Shown: piece by piece, positions 7,119-14,532 of the stretch
How the letters are laid out: every line of letters starts with the position of its first letter
Numbering within the stretch: the first letter of the stretch is position 1
NCBI RefSeq assembly: GCF_002933465.1
Contig: NZ_PSZE01000043.1
Location: 1 to 32,046 of the forward strand
Length of the DNA stretch: 32,046 bases
Reading direction: 5' to 3'
DNA from: Nocardia nova
GTDB taxonomy: Bacteria; Actinomycetota; Actinomycetes; Mycobacteriales; Mycobacteriaceae
Made by a program: the position numbers and the translations under genes
Notes under the pieces: generated by a model
Database searches by the model: none
Told to the model about the DNA's origin: nothing
The model's input: the letters and a program-made list of their open reading frames with translations, nothing else

Positions 7119-7319
7119 TCACACCAGGCGATGCTCGACGAGATCGAGTTCGCTCGGCGTCAGCAGCCGTTCGAGCCTTTCCTCCCGCTCGGCCAGATTG
7201 CGGCGCGACCGCCGGCCGTGATTGCGGAAGGGGGCGACCACCGACGGCCCGGATTCCGAATCGGGAAGTAACGGAACCGATTCCGCCTGCCGACGATGGA
7301 GAATGGCGCGAATGTTCAC
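7119..7319 (-). CDS. Small charged protein, unknown
   Basis: 66 residues from GTG 7319, with GAGGTGA 8 bases upstream, which supports a real start. The N-terminus is MNIRAILHRRQ, then a Ser/Pro-containing middle, then a basic/acidic helix-forming end (RRNLAEREERLERLLTPSELDLVEHRLV). No signal peptide, membrane segment or known domain. It lies 64 bases upstream of the receiver/flavoprotein gene on the same strand and could be transcribed with it. The other minus-strand frame across the same bases has no such features. Confidence 0.5.
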   Translation of the reverse strand: MNIRAILHRRQAESVPLLPDSESGPSVVAPFRNHGRRSRRNLAEREERLERLLTPSELDLVEHRLV

Positions 7320-7431
7320 GGCCGATCACCTCACAGGGACGTAGAAGCGCGTGCTCCGGTCGAATGCTTCGTTGCCTGCCGTAGTTGCCTATCCGCCATT
7401 GTGCGTCGGTTATTACGGCCGGCGAAACGGA

Positions 7432-7447
7432 TCACATCAGAATGTGA
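7432..7447. promoter_or_regulatory. Palindrome TCACAT-CAGA-ATGTGA
   Basis: A perfect 6-base inverted repeat with a 4-base spacer in the 247-base gap between the small minus-strand gene (start 7319) and the SRPBCC gene (start 7567). It could be an operator for either divergent gene. It is not a CRP site, whose half-sites point the other way (TGTGA-N6-TCACA). Nothing else clear is seen in this gap. Confidence 0.3.
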
Positions 7448-7566
7448 CCTAGCTGATCTTCAATGGAAAAGTGGTCTCCCCCACAGGGTCGCGCGTCCGG
7501 TTGCCACGTCTAGGATTGCCGTTACCGACTGTCATAACCACGCCCGTCACGATCTCGGAGGCAGCG

Positions 7567-8016
7567 TTGCCGAACCCCCTGGAAGCCACGATCGACATCT
7601 CCGCCACGCCGGACAAGGTGTGGGCAGTCGTCTCCGATCTCGGGCGGATGCCGGAATTCAGCCCCACCACGTTGAAGATGATTCCGCTGGGCACGCCGCG
7701 CGCCGGCACGTGGACGGTGAATCTCAACAAGGTCGGCCGCAAGTACTACCCGACCACCTCACGCATCGTGCGTTACGAGCCCGATCAGGCATTCGCATTC
7801 CGGATGAACGAGAACGGCACGGTGTGGAGCTACACCCTCGAACCCACCGCCGCGGGCACCCGGGTGACCGAGCGCCGCGACGTGCCGAACGGGGTGCGCA
7901 AACCGGTGCGGTTGATGATCGACGCACTCCTCGGCGGCGAGCAGCAGTTCGAGGCCGATCTGGTCGCGGGGATGAACGAAACCCTCGGCAAGATCAAGGT
8001 CGCGGCCGAGCGCTGA
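7567..8016 (+). CDS. SRPBCC-family (START/Bet v1-fold) polyketide cyclase-like protein
   Basis: 149 residues from the TTG at 7567; this rare start is chosen because CGGAGG lies 6 bases upstream and the protein then begins with LPNPLEATIDISATPDKVWAVVSDLGRMPEFSP, the canonical first strand and helices of the SRPBCC fold. Upstream in-frame codons are not protein-like. The rest (WTVNLNKVGRKYYPTTSRIVRYEPDQAFAFRM; YTLEPTAAGTRVTERR) is the antiparallel sheet, and the end is the long C-terminal helix. The fold makes a hydrophobic ligand cavity; the ligand is unknown. Actinobacteria hold many such proteins. A small GC-rich hairpin follows the stop. Confidence 0.85.
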   Translation: MPNPLEATIDISATPDKVWAVVSDLGRMPEFSPTTLKMIPLGTPRAGTWTVNLNKVGRKYYPTTSRIVRYEPDQAFAFRMNENGTVWSYTLEPTAAGTRVTERRDVPNGVRKPVRLMIDALLGGEQQFEADLVAGMNETLGKIKVAAER

Positions 8017-8020
8017 CTCG

Positions 8021-8035
8021 GCGCGCCCTTCGCGC
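8021..8035. terminator. Short GC hairpin after the SRPBCC gene
   Basis: GCGCG-CCCTT-CGCGC begins 4 bases after the stop codon. The stem is only 5 bases and there is no T-run, so this is a weak terminator candidate. Confidence 0.3.
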
Positions 8036-8054
8036 GCAGGCGGGTTCGACCGCG

Positions 8055-8060
8055 TAATTT
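8055..8060 (+). promoter_or_regulatory. Candidate -10 (TAATTT) for a leaderless SIMPL transcript
   Basis: TAATTT ends 7 bases before the ATG at 8068, and no Shine-Dalgarno is present. The spacing places the transcript start at about the A of the ATG, as for leaderless genes, which are common in actinobacteria. No good -35 is seen. Confidence 0.35.
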
Positions 8061-8067
8061 GCCCGGT

Positions 8068-8757
8068 ATGCGACGGAAGATGGGCGTTTTGGCGGTGCTC
8101 GCGGGAGCCGCCGTGCTGCTGAGCGGTTGTGGCAGTTCGGATTCGGGGACCTCGCGCGAGGTGACGGTGGTCGGTACCGGTCAGGTGCGGGGAGCGCCGG
8201 ACACCCTGAACGCCGACGTGGGTGTCGAAGTGACCGCGCCCGATGTGTCCACCGCCATCGCGAACGCCAACGGCAAGGCCAAGGCGATCACCGACGCGAT
8301 GGTGACCGCGGGCGCCACACGCGAGGACATCCGGACCACCGATGTGTCGGTGCAGCCACAGTACGGTCCCGACCACAACGTCACCGGCTACACCGCGACC
8401 AACACCGTGCACGTCGTGGTCCGCGATCTGCCCAAGGCCTCGGCCGTACTGGCGTCGGCGGTGCAGGCCGGCGGGAACGACACCCGCATCCGCGGCGTCT
8501 CGTTCGCGCTCGACGACAATTCGAAACTGCTGGCCGACGCCCGGGCCGGCGCCTTCGCCGATGCCAAGGCGCGCGCCAACCAGTACGCGGTGCTGTCGGG
8601 CCTGAAGTTGAAGGACGTGAAGACCATCAACGAGGCCAGCAGCGGGGAATCGACACCGCCGCAGGCCAAGTCTCAATTCGCTACTCCGGACGTACCTTTG
8701 GAACCCGGTCAGCAGACGGTGACCTTCACGGTGACGGTCACCTGGACCATGGGCTGA
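8068..8757 (+). CDS. SIMPL-domain lipoprotein
   Basis: 229 residues from ATG 8068. MRRKMGVLAVLAGAAVLLSGC is a lipoprotein signal peptide (lipobox LSGC); the mature protein is expected to be anchored outside the cytoplasmic membrane. The remainder is one SIMPL (YggE-like, DUF541) domain: VTVVGTGQVRGAPDTLNADVGVEV at the start, then AIANANGKAKAITDAMVTAGATREDIRTTDVSVQPQY, and a C-terminal strand TVTFTVTVTWTM. The family forms oligomeric periplasmic or surface proteins linked to oxidative and envelope stress in E. coli (YggE); the molecular function is not settled. It is convergent with fabH, with a strong hairpin between them. Confidence 0.9.
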   Translation: MRRKMGVLAVLAGAAVLLSGCGSSDSGTSREVTVVGTGQVRGAPDTLNADVGVEVTAPDVSTAIANANGKAKAITDAMVTAGATREDIRTTDVSVQPQYGPDHNVTGYTATNTVHVVVRDLPKASAVLASAVQAGGNDTRIRGVSFALDDNSKLLADARAGAFADAKARANQYAVLSGLKLKDVKTINEASSGESTPPQAKSQFATPDVPLEPGQQTVTFTVTVTWTMG

Positions 8758-8780
8758 CGCGCGCCGGCCGGAGGCGCGCG
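8758..8780. terminator. Bidirectional hairpin terminator, repeated element copy 1
   Basis: CGCGCGCC (8758-8765), loop GGCCGGA, GGCGCGCG (8773-8780): a perfect 8-base stem directly after the SIMPL stop and before the convergent fabH stop. There is no T-run. The core is almost identical to the hairpin at 14459-14479 read on the other strand, so both belong to one repeat family. Confidence 0.6.
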
Positions 8781-8794
8781 CACGTTCGACTCGG

Positions 8795-9823
8795 CTACTG
8801 CCAGTTGGGCAGTTTCGCCACCTGCGCGGCGTAGGACAGGCCCGCGCCGAAGGCGACCAGCAACGCCGCCGCACCGGGTTTGCTCTCGCCCGACCGCAGC
8901 ATGGCCTCCATGGCCAGCGGAACCGAGGCGGCCGAGGTGTTGCCGGTCTCCTCGATGTCGTTGGCCAGTGCGCAGTTGGCCGACAGCTTCAACTCGCGCG
9001 CCATGATCTCGATGATGCGGCCGTTGGCCTGGTGCGGAACCATCGCATCGATATCGCCGAGGGTGAGGCCGGCCCGCTCGATCGCGTCCAGGCAGACCTT
9101 CTTCAGCGAATGGGCGGCCCAGCGGAAGACCGCGGTGCCCTCCATCGCCAGGTACGGGCGGACCGCGTCGGTTCCCTTTTCCTCGATCTCGCGGAAGAAC
9201 TCCATCCAGTCCTTGTCCTGGCGGATGGCGTGATGCTGTTCGCCGTCCGAACCCCAGACGGTGGGACCGATGCCCGGCTCGTCGGACGGGCCGACGATCA
9301 CGGCACCCGCGCCGTCGGCGAACAGGAAGGCGGTGCCGCGGTCGGCCGGATTGAACGTGTCCGTGAGCCGCTCGACGCCGATCACCAGCACGTGGCCCGC
9401 GGTGCCGCCCTTGACCAGATCCGAGGCCAGGCCCAGCGCATGGCAGAAGCCCGCGCACCCGGCGGAGATGTCGAATGCGGCCGGATTGTTCATCCCGAGC
9501 TCGGTGGCGATCTGCGGAGCGGCCGCTGGGGTGAGCAGCAGCCAGGTCGAGGTCGCGACGATGACGCAGTCGACCTGCTCGGCGGTGATTCCCGCGGCGG
9601 CGATGGCATCGCGCGCCGCGGCGGCGCTCATGCCGATGATGGTTTCGGATTCGGAGGCGAAGCGCCTGGTCCGGATGCCCGAGCGGGTGCGAATCCATTC
9701 GTCGCTGGAATCGATCGGTCCGGCGACTTCCTCATTGGTCACGACCCGGGCGGGGCGGTACACACCGAGCCCGAGCATCGCCGTGTGCTCCACCCCGGTG
9801 ACTTGGGCGAGTCGAGCAGCCAT
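8795..9823 (-). CDS. fabH: 3-oxoacyl-ACP synthase III (FabH)
   Basis: 342 residues from ATG 9823, with AGGAG 7 bases upstream; M. tuberculosis FabH has 335. It condenses an acyl-CoA starter with malonyl-ACP; in mycolic-acid bacteria long acyl-CoA from FAS-I feeds FAS-II this way. The catalytic triad is complete: C123 (ISAGCAGF), H264 (VPHQANGRI) and N295 (IEETGNTSAAS). The blocks DRGTAFLFADGAGAVIVG, GSDGEQHHAIRQD and FGAGLSYAAQVAKLP match the mycobacterial enzyme closely. The gene stands alone, convergent with the SIMPL gene and divergent from the GlsB gene. Confidence 0.95.
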   Translation of the reverse strand: MAARLAQVTGVEHTAMLGLGVYRPARVVTNEEVAGPIDSSDEWIRTRSGIRTRRFASESETIIGMSAAAARDAIAAAGITAEQVDCVIVATSTWLLLTPAAAPQIATELGMNNPAAFDISAGCAGFCHALGLASDLVKGGTAGHVLVIGVERLTDTFNPADRGTAFLFADGAGAVIVGPSDEPGIGPTVWGSDGEQHHAIRQDKDWMEFFREIEEKGTDAVRPYLAMEGTAVFRWAAHSLKKVCLDAIERAGLTLGDIDAMVPHQANGRIIEIMARELKLSANCALANDIEETGNTSAASVPLAMEAMLRSGESKPGAAALLVAFGAGLSYAAQVAKLPNWQ

Positions 9824-10142
9824 CGCGCATCTCCTATGTACCTGCCGGCGGGCCGGAGAACCGGAAACTGGCCCCGGTCCGGGCGCCACCCGCTATCGAA
9901 CGTTCCTTCATCGGGCCTCGAGGGCCAGCGCGCTCGTGGTTCGCGAACCGACGGTTCCACCGACGCGTCCGAGTGCTACGTGCGCGTAGACATGAGGCCC
10001 CCTCATATTAATAGGAATGCTAATCCCCAGGGTGGGTATTGTCACAATCGATTCGTGCAGAACCGGCTCGCAGACTGGTTCCGATACCGAACCGTGGCGA
10101 GACGAAGACGGCAATTTCCGACGAGTTTCCCTGGAGGACACC
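9824..10142. other. 319-base divergent intergenic region, fabH / GlsB-type gene
   Basis: No convincing gene is seen. A local AT-rich island (about 10002-10024: tattaata and surrounding bases) stands out from the GC-rich background and probably holds promoter elements, e.g. TAATAT on the minus strand (10005-10010) for fabH. A 15-base inverted repeat overlaps it. The last 60 bases lead into a GGAGGA ribosome binding site for the downstream gene. Confidence 0.55.
9992..10006. promoter_or_regulatory. Inverted repeat ATGAGG-CCC-CCTCAT
   Basis: A perfect 6-base inverted repeat with a 3-base spacer next to the AT-rich island in the fabH/GlsB divergent region. Its position by the predicted fabH -10 suits an operator. 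No cognate regulator is recognised in the window. Confidence 0.35.
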
Positions 10143-10415
10143 ATGCTCGGTCTCGGAATCATCGGCTGGATCATCATCGGCGGCTTGGCGGGCTGGATCG
10201 CCAGCAAGATCATGGGCACCGACGCCCAGCAAGGCATCCTGCTCAATATCGTCGTGGGTGTGATCGGCGGCCTGATCGGCGGTTTCATCCTGCGGCTGTT
10301 CGGCGTCGACGTGCACAGCGGCGGATTCTTCTTCAGCTTCCTCACCTGCCTGGGGGGAGCGGTGATTCTGCTGTGGCTGGTGCGGCTGGCCACGGGGCGC
10401 AAAGCCGCGCACTGA
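10143..10415 (+). CDS. GlsB/YeaQ/YmgE family small stress membrane protein
   Basis: 90 residues from ATG 10143, with GGAGGA 5 bases upstream. Three hydrophobic helices: LGLGIIGWIIIGGLAGWIASKIMG, GILLNIVVGVIGGLIGGFILRLFG, and FFFSFLTCLGGAVILLWLVRLA. The Gly-rich GxxG pattern and length are those of the transglycosylase-associated protein family (GlsB/YeaQ/YmgE), inner-membrane proteins often induced by general or envelope stress; no enzymatic activity is established. In-frame sequence upstream of the chosen Met lacks hydrophobic or domain features. Confidence 0.88.
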   Translation: MLGLGIIGWIIIGGLAGWIASKIMGTDAQQGILLNIVVGVIGGLIGGFILRLFGVDVHSGGFFFSFLTCLGGAVILLWLVRLATGRKAAH

Positions 10416-10539
10416 TCGGACGCGGCGGCGAGTACGCCCGATCGGGACCACGCCATGGTGATGCGGTGTCCCGTAAGGTGTGAGCGCGGTCCCGGAAGCT
10501 CCGCGGACCGACTGTCATCCGCGCACGAAAGAGGAGTCC

Positions 10540-11259
10540 GTGGCCCGCCGCCCCACCCCGCCCGGTACGTCCGAACGTACCGGGCTCGGTCATGTCGCCG
10601 ACCTGGTCAAAGCAGCGATTCCGCCGCTGCATCCCGCAGGCCTGCCCTTCGTGGCCGCGCCGCTGGCGGTGGCGGTCCTGGGCGGACGGCGCCGGCGCTG
10701 GCTGCGCCGCGCCGGGCTGACCGCGGCCGCGGCCTCGGCGGCCTTCTTCCGGCATCCGCACCGGGTGCCGCCGAATCGGGCGAATATCGTCGTCGCCCCG
10801 GCCGACGGTGAGATCGCACTCGTCGACACCGCGGTGCCGCCGGCCGAGCTGAATCTGGGCGACACCCCGCTGCCCCGGGTGAGCATCTTCCTCTCGGTGC
10901 TCGACGTGCACGTGCAGCGCACCCCGGTCTCGGGCACCGTGCGCACCATCGCCTACCAGCGCGGCCAATTCCGCTCGGCGGATCTGCCGGAGGCCAGTTC
11001 GGTGAACGAGCGCAACAGCATGGTGCTCGAGACCGCCTCCGGTCAGCTGGTGACGGTCGTGCAGATCGCCGGACTGCTGGCGCGGCGCATCGTTTGCGAG
11101 GCCAAGGTCGGCGACGCGTTGAGCATCGGCGAGACCTACGGTCTGATCCGGTTCGGGTCGCGGGTCGACACCTACTTCCCGGCCGGCACCCGGCTGCTGG
11201 TCGAGCCCGGACAGCGCACGATCGGCGCGGAAACGGTGCTGGCCGAACTGCTGCCATGA
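10540..11259 (+). CDS. psd: Phosphatidylserine decarboxylase proenzyme
   Basis: 239 residues from GTG 10540 behind GAGGAG. It converts phosphatidylserine to phosphatidylethanolamine at the membrane. It is a short actinobacterial-type proenzyme that self-cleaves between G206 and S207 (RFGSR; the equivalent of LGST), turning the Ser into the pyruvoyl prosthetic group of the small alpha chain. The conserved Asp (PADG, D90) and His (DVHVQR, H124) of the self-cleavage triad are present. Hydrophobic N-terminal residues 31-70 would hold it at the membrane. TAAGGT at 10474-10479 is a possible -10. Its stop overlaps the pssA start by 4 bases (ATGA), so the two steps of the pathway are translationally coupled. 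Rv0437c is the M. tuberculosis counterpart. Confidence 0.95.
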   Translation: MARRPTPPGTSERTGLGHVADLVKAAIPPLHPAGLPFVAAPLAVAVLGGRRRRWLRRAGLTAAAASAAFFRHPHRVPPNRANIVVAPADGEIALVDTAVPPAELNLGDTPLPRVSIFLSVLDVHVQRTPVSGTVRTIAYQRGQFRSADLPEASSVNERNSMVLETASGQLVTVVQIAGLLARRIVCEAKVGDALSIGETYGLIRFGSRVDTYFPAGTRLLVEPGQRTIGAETVLAELLP

Positions 11260-12164
11260 TCGAGAACACCGTGACCGAACCGGGTCGCCGCCGCCGCACG
11301 ATCCGCCTGCTGCCGAGCATCGTGACGATCCTGGCGCTGTGTGCCGGACTGTCGGCGGTGAAATTCGCACTCGACGGCTCCCTCGACATCGCCCTGGCGA
11401 TGATCGGCGCGGCCGCCGTCCTCGACACCCTTGACGGCCGGCTGGCCCGGATGCTGTCGGCCACCACCAAGATCGGCGCCGAACTGGATTCGCTCGCCGA
11501 TGCCATCTCCTTCGGCGTCGCACCGGCCCTGGTGCTGTACGTGACCTTCCTGCGCCAGGACAGCGCGGGCTGGATCATCGCGCTGATCTACGCGGTGAGC
11601 ATCGTGCTGCGGCTGGCCCGGTTCAACACGATCATGGACGACGACACCCGGCCCGACTGGGAACGCGAATACTTCACCGGCGTTCCCGCGCCGGCGGCGG
11701 CGTTGATCGCGCTGCTGCCGATCGCGCTGCACAGCCAGTTCGGCGAGGGGTGGTGGAACAACTTCCCGGTGGTGGCGGCGTGGACGGTCGTCGCGGCGCT
11801 GCTCGCCGTCAGCACGATCCCCACGCTGGCGATGAAGTCGGTGTCGGTGGCGCCGCAGGCGGCGGCACTGCTGCTGGTGCTGGTCGCGCTGGCCGCGGCC
11901 GCCCTGGTCACCTATCCGCTGATCCTGCTGATGGTGCTGATCGGGCTGTACCTGGTGCACATTCCGTTCGCGTGGCGCTCGCAGCGCTGGGTGGCGGCAC
12001 GGCCGGAGACCTGGCATCACAAACCCGCCGAACGCCGCGCGCAGCGTCGTGCGGCCCGGCGGATGCCGCCGATCGGCGAGGGCGCCCGGCTGCGGCTGCG
12101 GCGGCCGCCGGGAATTCGCGAATCGTCTGCGCGGTTGCGGCTGCGCCGGCCGGGCGCGCGCTGA
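11256..12164 (+). CDS. pssA: CDP-diacylglycerol--serine O-phosphatidyltransferase
   Basis: 302 residues from ATG 11256, overlapping the psd stop. It makes phosphatidylserine from CDP-diacylglycerol and serine, supplying Psd. The CDP-alcohol phosphatidyltransferase signature D-G-x2-A-R-x8-G-x3-D-x3-D is perfect: D60, G61, A64, R65, G74, D78, D82. About eight hydrophobic helices follow. The C-terminal 60 residues are strongly basic (RRAQRRAARR; RLRLRRP twice), a cytoplasmic tail likely to touch anionic lipids. M. tuberculosis equivalent Rv0436c. The AAA ATPase gene follows after 71 bases on the same strand. Confidence 0.95.
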   Translation: MIENTVTEPGRRRRTIRLLPSIVTILALCAGLSAVKFALDGSLDIALAMIGAAAVLDTLDGRLARMLSATTKIGAELDSLADAISFGVAPALVLYVTFLRQDSAGWIIALIYAVSIVLRLARFNTIMDDDTRPDWEREYFTGVPAPAAALIALLPIALHSQFGEGWWNNFPVVAAWTVVAALLAVSTIPTLAMKSVSVAPQAAALLLVLVALAAAALVTYPLILLMVLIGLYLVHIPFAWRSQRWVAARPETWHHKPAERRAQRRAARRMPPIGEGARLRLRRPPGIRESSARLRLRRPGAR

Positions 12165-12235
12165 GCCGGGGAGCTCGATCCACCCGGCCGCCACCTGCCG
12201 CGGGCACACACGGCCGCTACCGTGCCGCGGGCACA

Positions 12236-14452
12236 ATGGCAGACGTGCCTGAATTGTCGCTGACCGCCCGACTCAACCGCTCGGCCGCCGACGCCCGCCG
12301 GGGCGTGGTCCGCTTGCATTCCGAAGCGCTCGCGGCCCTCGGATTGCGGGAGTGGGACGGGATCAGCGTGATCGGCTCCCGGCGCACGGCCGCGGTGGTC
12401 GGCCGGGCGCCCGCCGATACACCCGCCGGAATCGCCCTGCTCGACGACGTGACGCTGTCCAATGCCGGGGTGCGGGAGGACGGCGCGGTCGTCGTGGCCC
12501 CGGTGACGGTATACGGGGCCCGGCACATCTCGGTGACCGGCTCGGCTGCGGCGATGGGCGCGATCGCGGAATCCACGCTGCGGCAGGCGCTGCTCGGCAA
12601 GGTCGTCACCGTGGGTGACGCGGTGTCGCTGCTGCCCCGCGATCTGGGGCCGGGCACCAGCTCCGCCGCCGCGACACAAGCGCTGTCGCGCACCTTCGCG
12701 ATCGCCTGGACCTCCGAACTGCTGACCGTGACCACCACCGATCCCACCGGCGGCCCGGTCAGCGTGCAGCCCAACAGCGCGGTGGTGTGGGGTGCCGCGG
12801 CCCCGGCGGCCGACGCCTCCCACGATCCCCGGAGCGCGCTGGCGCCGAATCGTCCCGGCAGCCGGATGCTGGTGCGGGAGCGTCCCTCGGCCGTCCCGGT
12901 GGCGGATCTGGCCGGCGTGCGCGCGCCCGCGGCGAAACTGTCGGAATGGCTGAGCCTGGCGCTCGACGAACCGGAACTGCTGCGGACCCTCGGCGCCCCG
13001 CCGCATCTGGGCGTGCTGATCACCGGGCCCGCCGGCGCCGGCAAGGCGACACTGGCACGCGCGGTGTCCACACCACGGCGCATCGTGGAACTGGACGGAC
13101 CGACCGCCGGCGCATCCGAGAGCGGCACCCGGTTGCGCGAGGTGGGGCTCGCGGTCTCGGAAGTCTGCTCCGGCGCAGGCGGAGTCCTGCTGATCACCGA
13201 TATCGACGCCCTGCTTCCCGAGCAGCCGGAGCCGGTGGCGACGCTCATTCTCGATCAGCTGCGCGCCGCGGTGGCCACTGCCGGAGTGGCCTTCCTGGCC
13301 ACCACCTCTCATCCCACCGCGGTCGACAGCCGGCTGCGCGCGCCCGATCTCTGTGATCGCGAAGTGGCGCTGACGCTGCCGACCGCCGCGGTCCGCGTGG
13401 AACTGCTGCAACAACTGTTGCGCAAAGTACCGACCGAGGATCTCGATATCGACGAGATCGCCTCGCGCACACCGGGATTCGTGGCATCGGATCTCGCGGC
13501 GTTGTGCCGGGAGGCGGCGCTGCGGGCGGCCTCGCGGGCCAGCCGCGATCACGCCGATCCGACGTTGACCCAGGCGGATCTGGTCGGCGCGCTGGAGGTG
13601 ATCCGGCCGCTCTCACGTTCGGGTACGGAGGAACTCGCGATCGGCAGCCTGAGCCTCGACGACGTCGGCGATATGACCGAGACCAAACAGGCGCTCACCG
13701 AGGCGGTGCTGTGGCCGCTGCGGCATCCGGATTCGTTTGCGCGCCTGGGTATCGACCCGCCACGCGGGGTGCTGCTGTACGGACCGCCGGGCTGCGGTAA
13801 GACCTTCCTGGTGCGCGCGCTGGCCGGGAGTGGGCAACTCAGCGTGCATACCGTCAAGGGTGCCGAATTGATGGACAAATGGGTCGGCTCCTCCGAGCGC
13901 GCGGTACGCGAACTGTTCCAGCGTGCCCGTGATTCCGCCCCGTCGCTGATCTTCCTCGACGAGATCGACGCCCTCGCCCCGCGACGCGGCCAGAGCACGG
14001 ACTCGGGCGTCGGCGACCGTGTGGTCGCGGCGCTGCTCACCGAACTGGACGGGGTGGAACCGCTGCGCGATGTGGTGGTGGTCGGCGCCACCAACCGGCC
14101 CGAGTTGATCGACTCCGCGCTGCTGCGTCCGGGCCGGCTGGAGCGGCTGGTCTTCGTCCCGCCGCCGGATGCCGCGGCCCGCGCCGAAATCCTGCGCACC
14201 GCGAGCCGTTCCGTGCCGCTGAGCGACGATGTGGACCTTGCCGCACTGGCCGCGGACCTGGACGGCTACTCGGCGGCCGACTGCGCGGCACTTCTCCGCG
14301 AGGCCGCGATGGCCGCGATGCGCCGTGATGTGGATGCCGCCGCCATCGGCGGCGCGGATGTGGCGACGGCCCGCGGCAGTGTGCGGCCCTCGCTCGACGC
14401 CGATCAGGTCGAAGCACTGCGGCAGTACGCCGGCAAGCGCGCGACACTCTGA
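12236..14452 (+). CDS. CDC48/p97-like double AAA ATPase with degenerate D1
   Basis: 738 residues from ATG 12236; GTG 12245 is an alternative start. Residues 1 to about 100 resemble the CDC48 N-domain double-psi barrel (VVRLHSEALAALGLREWDGISVIG). D1: Walker A GPAGAGKA (K270) is intact, but the Walker B/catalytic pair reads LLITDIDAL (TD in place of DE), and the second Arg-finger position of LRAPDLCDRE is not Arg. D2: Walker A GPPGCGKT (K522), Walker B LIFLDEIDALAP (D575, E576), sensor GATNRPELID and LLRPGRLERLVFVPPP are all canonical. So D2 should hydrolyse ATP and D1 probably only binds it. It is the homologue of M. tuberculosis Rv0435c, which also sits by pssA/psd; substrate unknown. A hairpin follows the stop. 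Confidence 0.93.
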   Translation: MADVPELSLTARLNRSAADARRGVVRLHSEALAALGLREWDGISVIGSRRTAAVVGRAPADTPAGIALLDDVTLSNAGVREDGAVVVAPVTVYGARHISVTGSAAAMGAIAESTLRQALLGKVVTVGDAVSLLPRDLGPGTSSAAATQALSRTFAIAWTSELLTVTTTDPTGGPVSVQPNSAVVWGAAAPAADASHDPRSALAPNRPGSRMLVRERPSAVPVADLAGVRAPAAKLSEWLSLALDEPELLRTLGAPPHLGVLITGPAGAGKATLARAVSTPRRIVELDGPTAGASESGTRLREVGLAVSEVCSGAGGVLLITDIDALLPEQPEPVATLILDQLRAAVATAGVAFLATTSHPTAVDSRLRAPDLCDREVALTLPTAAVRVELLQQLLRKVPTEDLDIDEIASRTPGFVASDLAALCREAALRAASRASRDHADPTLTQADLVGALEVIRPLSRSGTEELAIGSLSLDDVGDMTETKQALTEAVLWPLRHPDSFARLGIDPPRGVLLYGPPGCGKTFLVRALAGSGQLSVHTVKGAELMDKWVGSSERAVRELFQRARDSAPSLIFLDEIDALAPRRGQSTDSGVGDRVVAALLTELDGVEPLRDVVVVGATNRPELIDSALLRPGRLERLVFVPPPDAAARAEILRTASRSVPLSDDVDLAALAADLDGYSAADCAALLREAAMAAMRRDVDAAAIGGADVATARGSVRPSLDADQVEALRQYAGKRATL

Positions 14453-14458
14453 TTCGCC

Positions 14459-14479
14459 GCGCGCCTCCGACCGGCGCGC
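14459..14479. terminator. Hairpin terminator, repeated element copy 2
   Basis: GCGCGCC (14459-14465), loop TCCGACC, GGCGCGC (14473-14479), starting 6 bases after the ATPase stop. On the complementary strand the loop reads GGTCGGA, one base different from the loop of the 8758-8780 hairpin, and the stems are identical. Likely terminates psd-pssA-ATPase transcription. Confidence 0.6.
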
Positions 14480-14532
14480 CCGATCCGGCAGGTCTGCCCC
14501 GGTTCCACCCGGTTCGCAGGTATTTTCGGCTG

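Noticed and set aside
7432..7447. CRP (cAMP receptor) binding site
   Set aside because: Half-sites are in the opposite order to TGTGA-N6-TCACA, so it was kept only as an unassigned palindrome.
12017..13552. 511-codon minus-strand frame opposite the AAA ATPase and pssA end
   Set aside because: Low-complexity Arg/Gly/His protein with no motif; the plus-strand ATPase is unambiguous.
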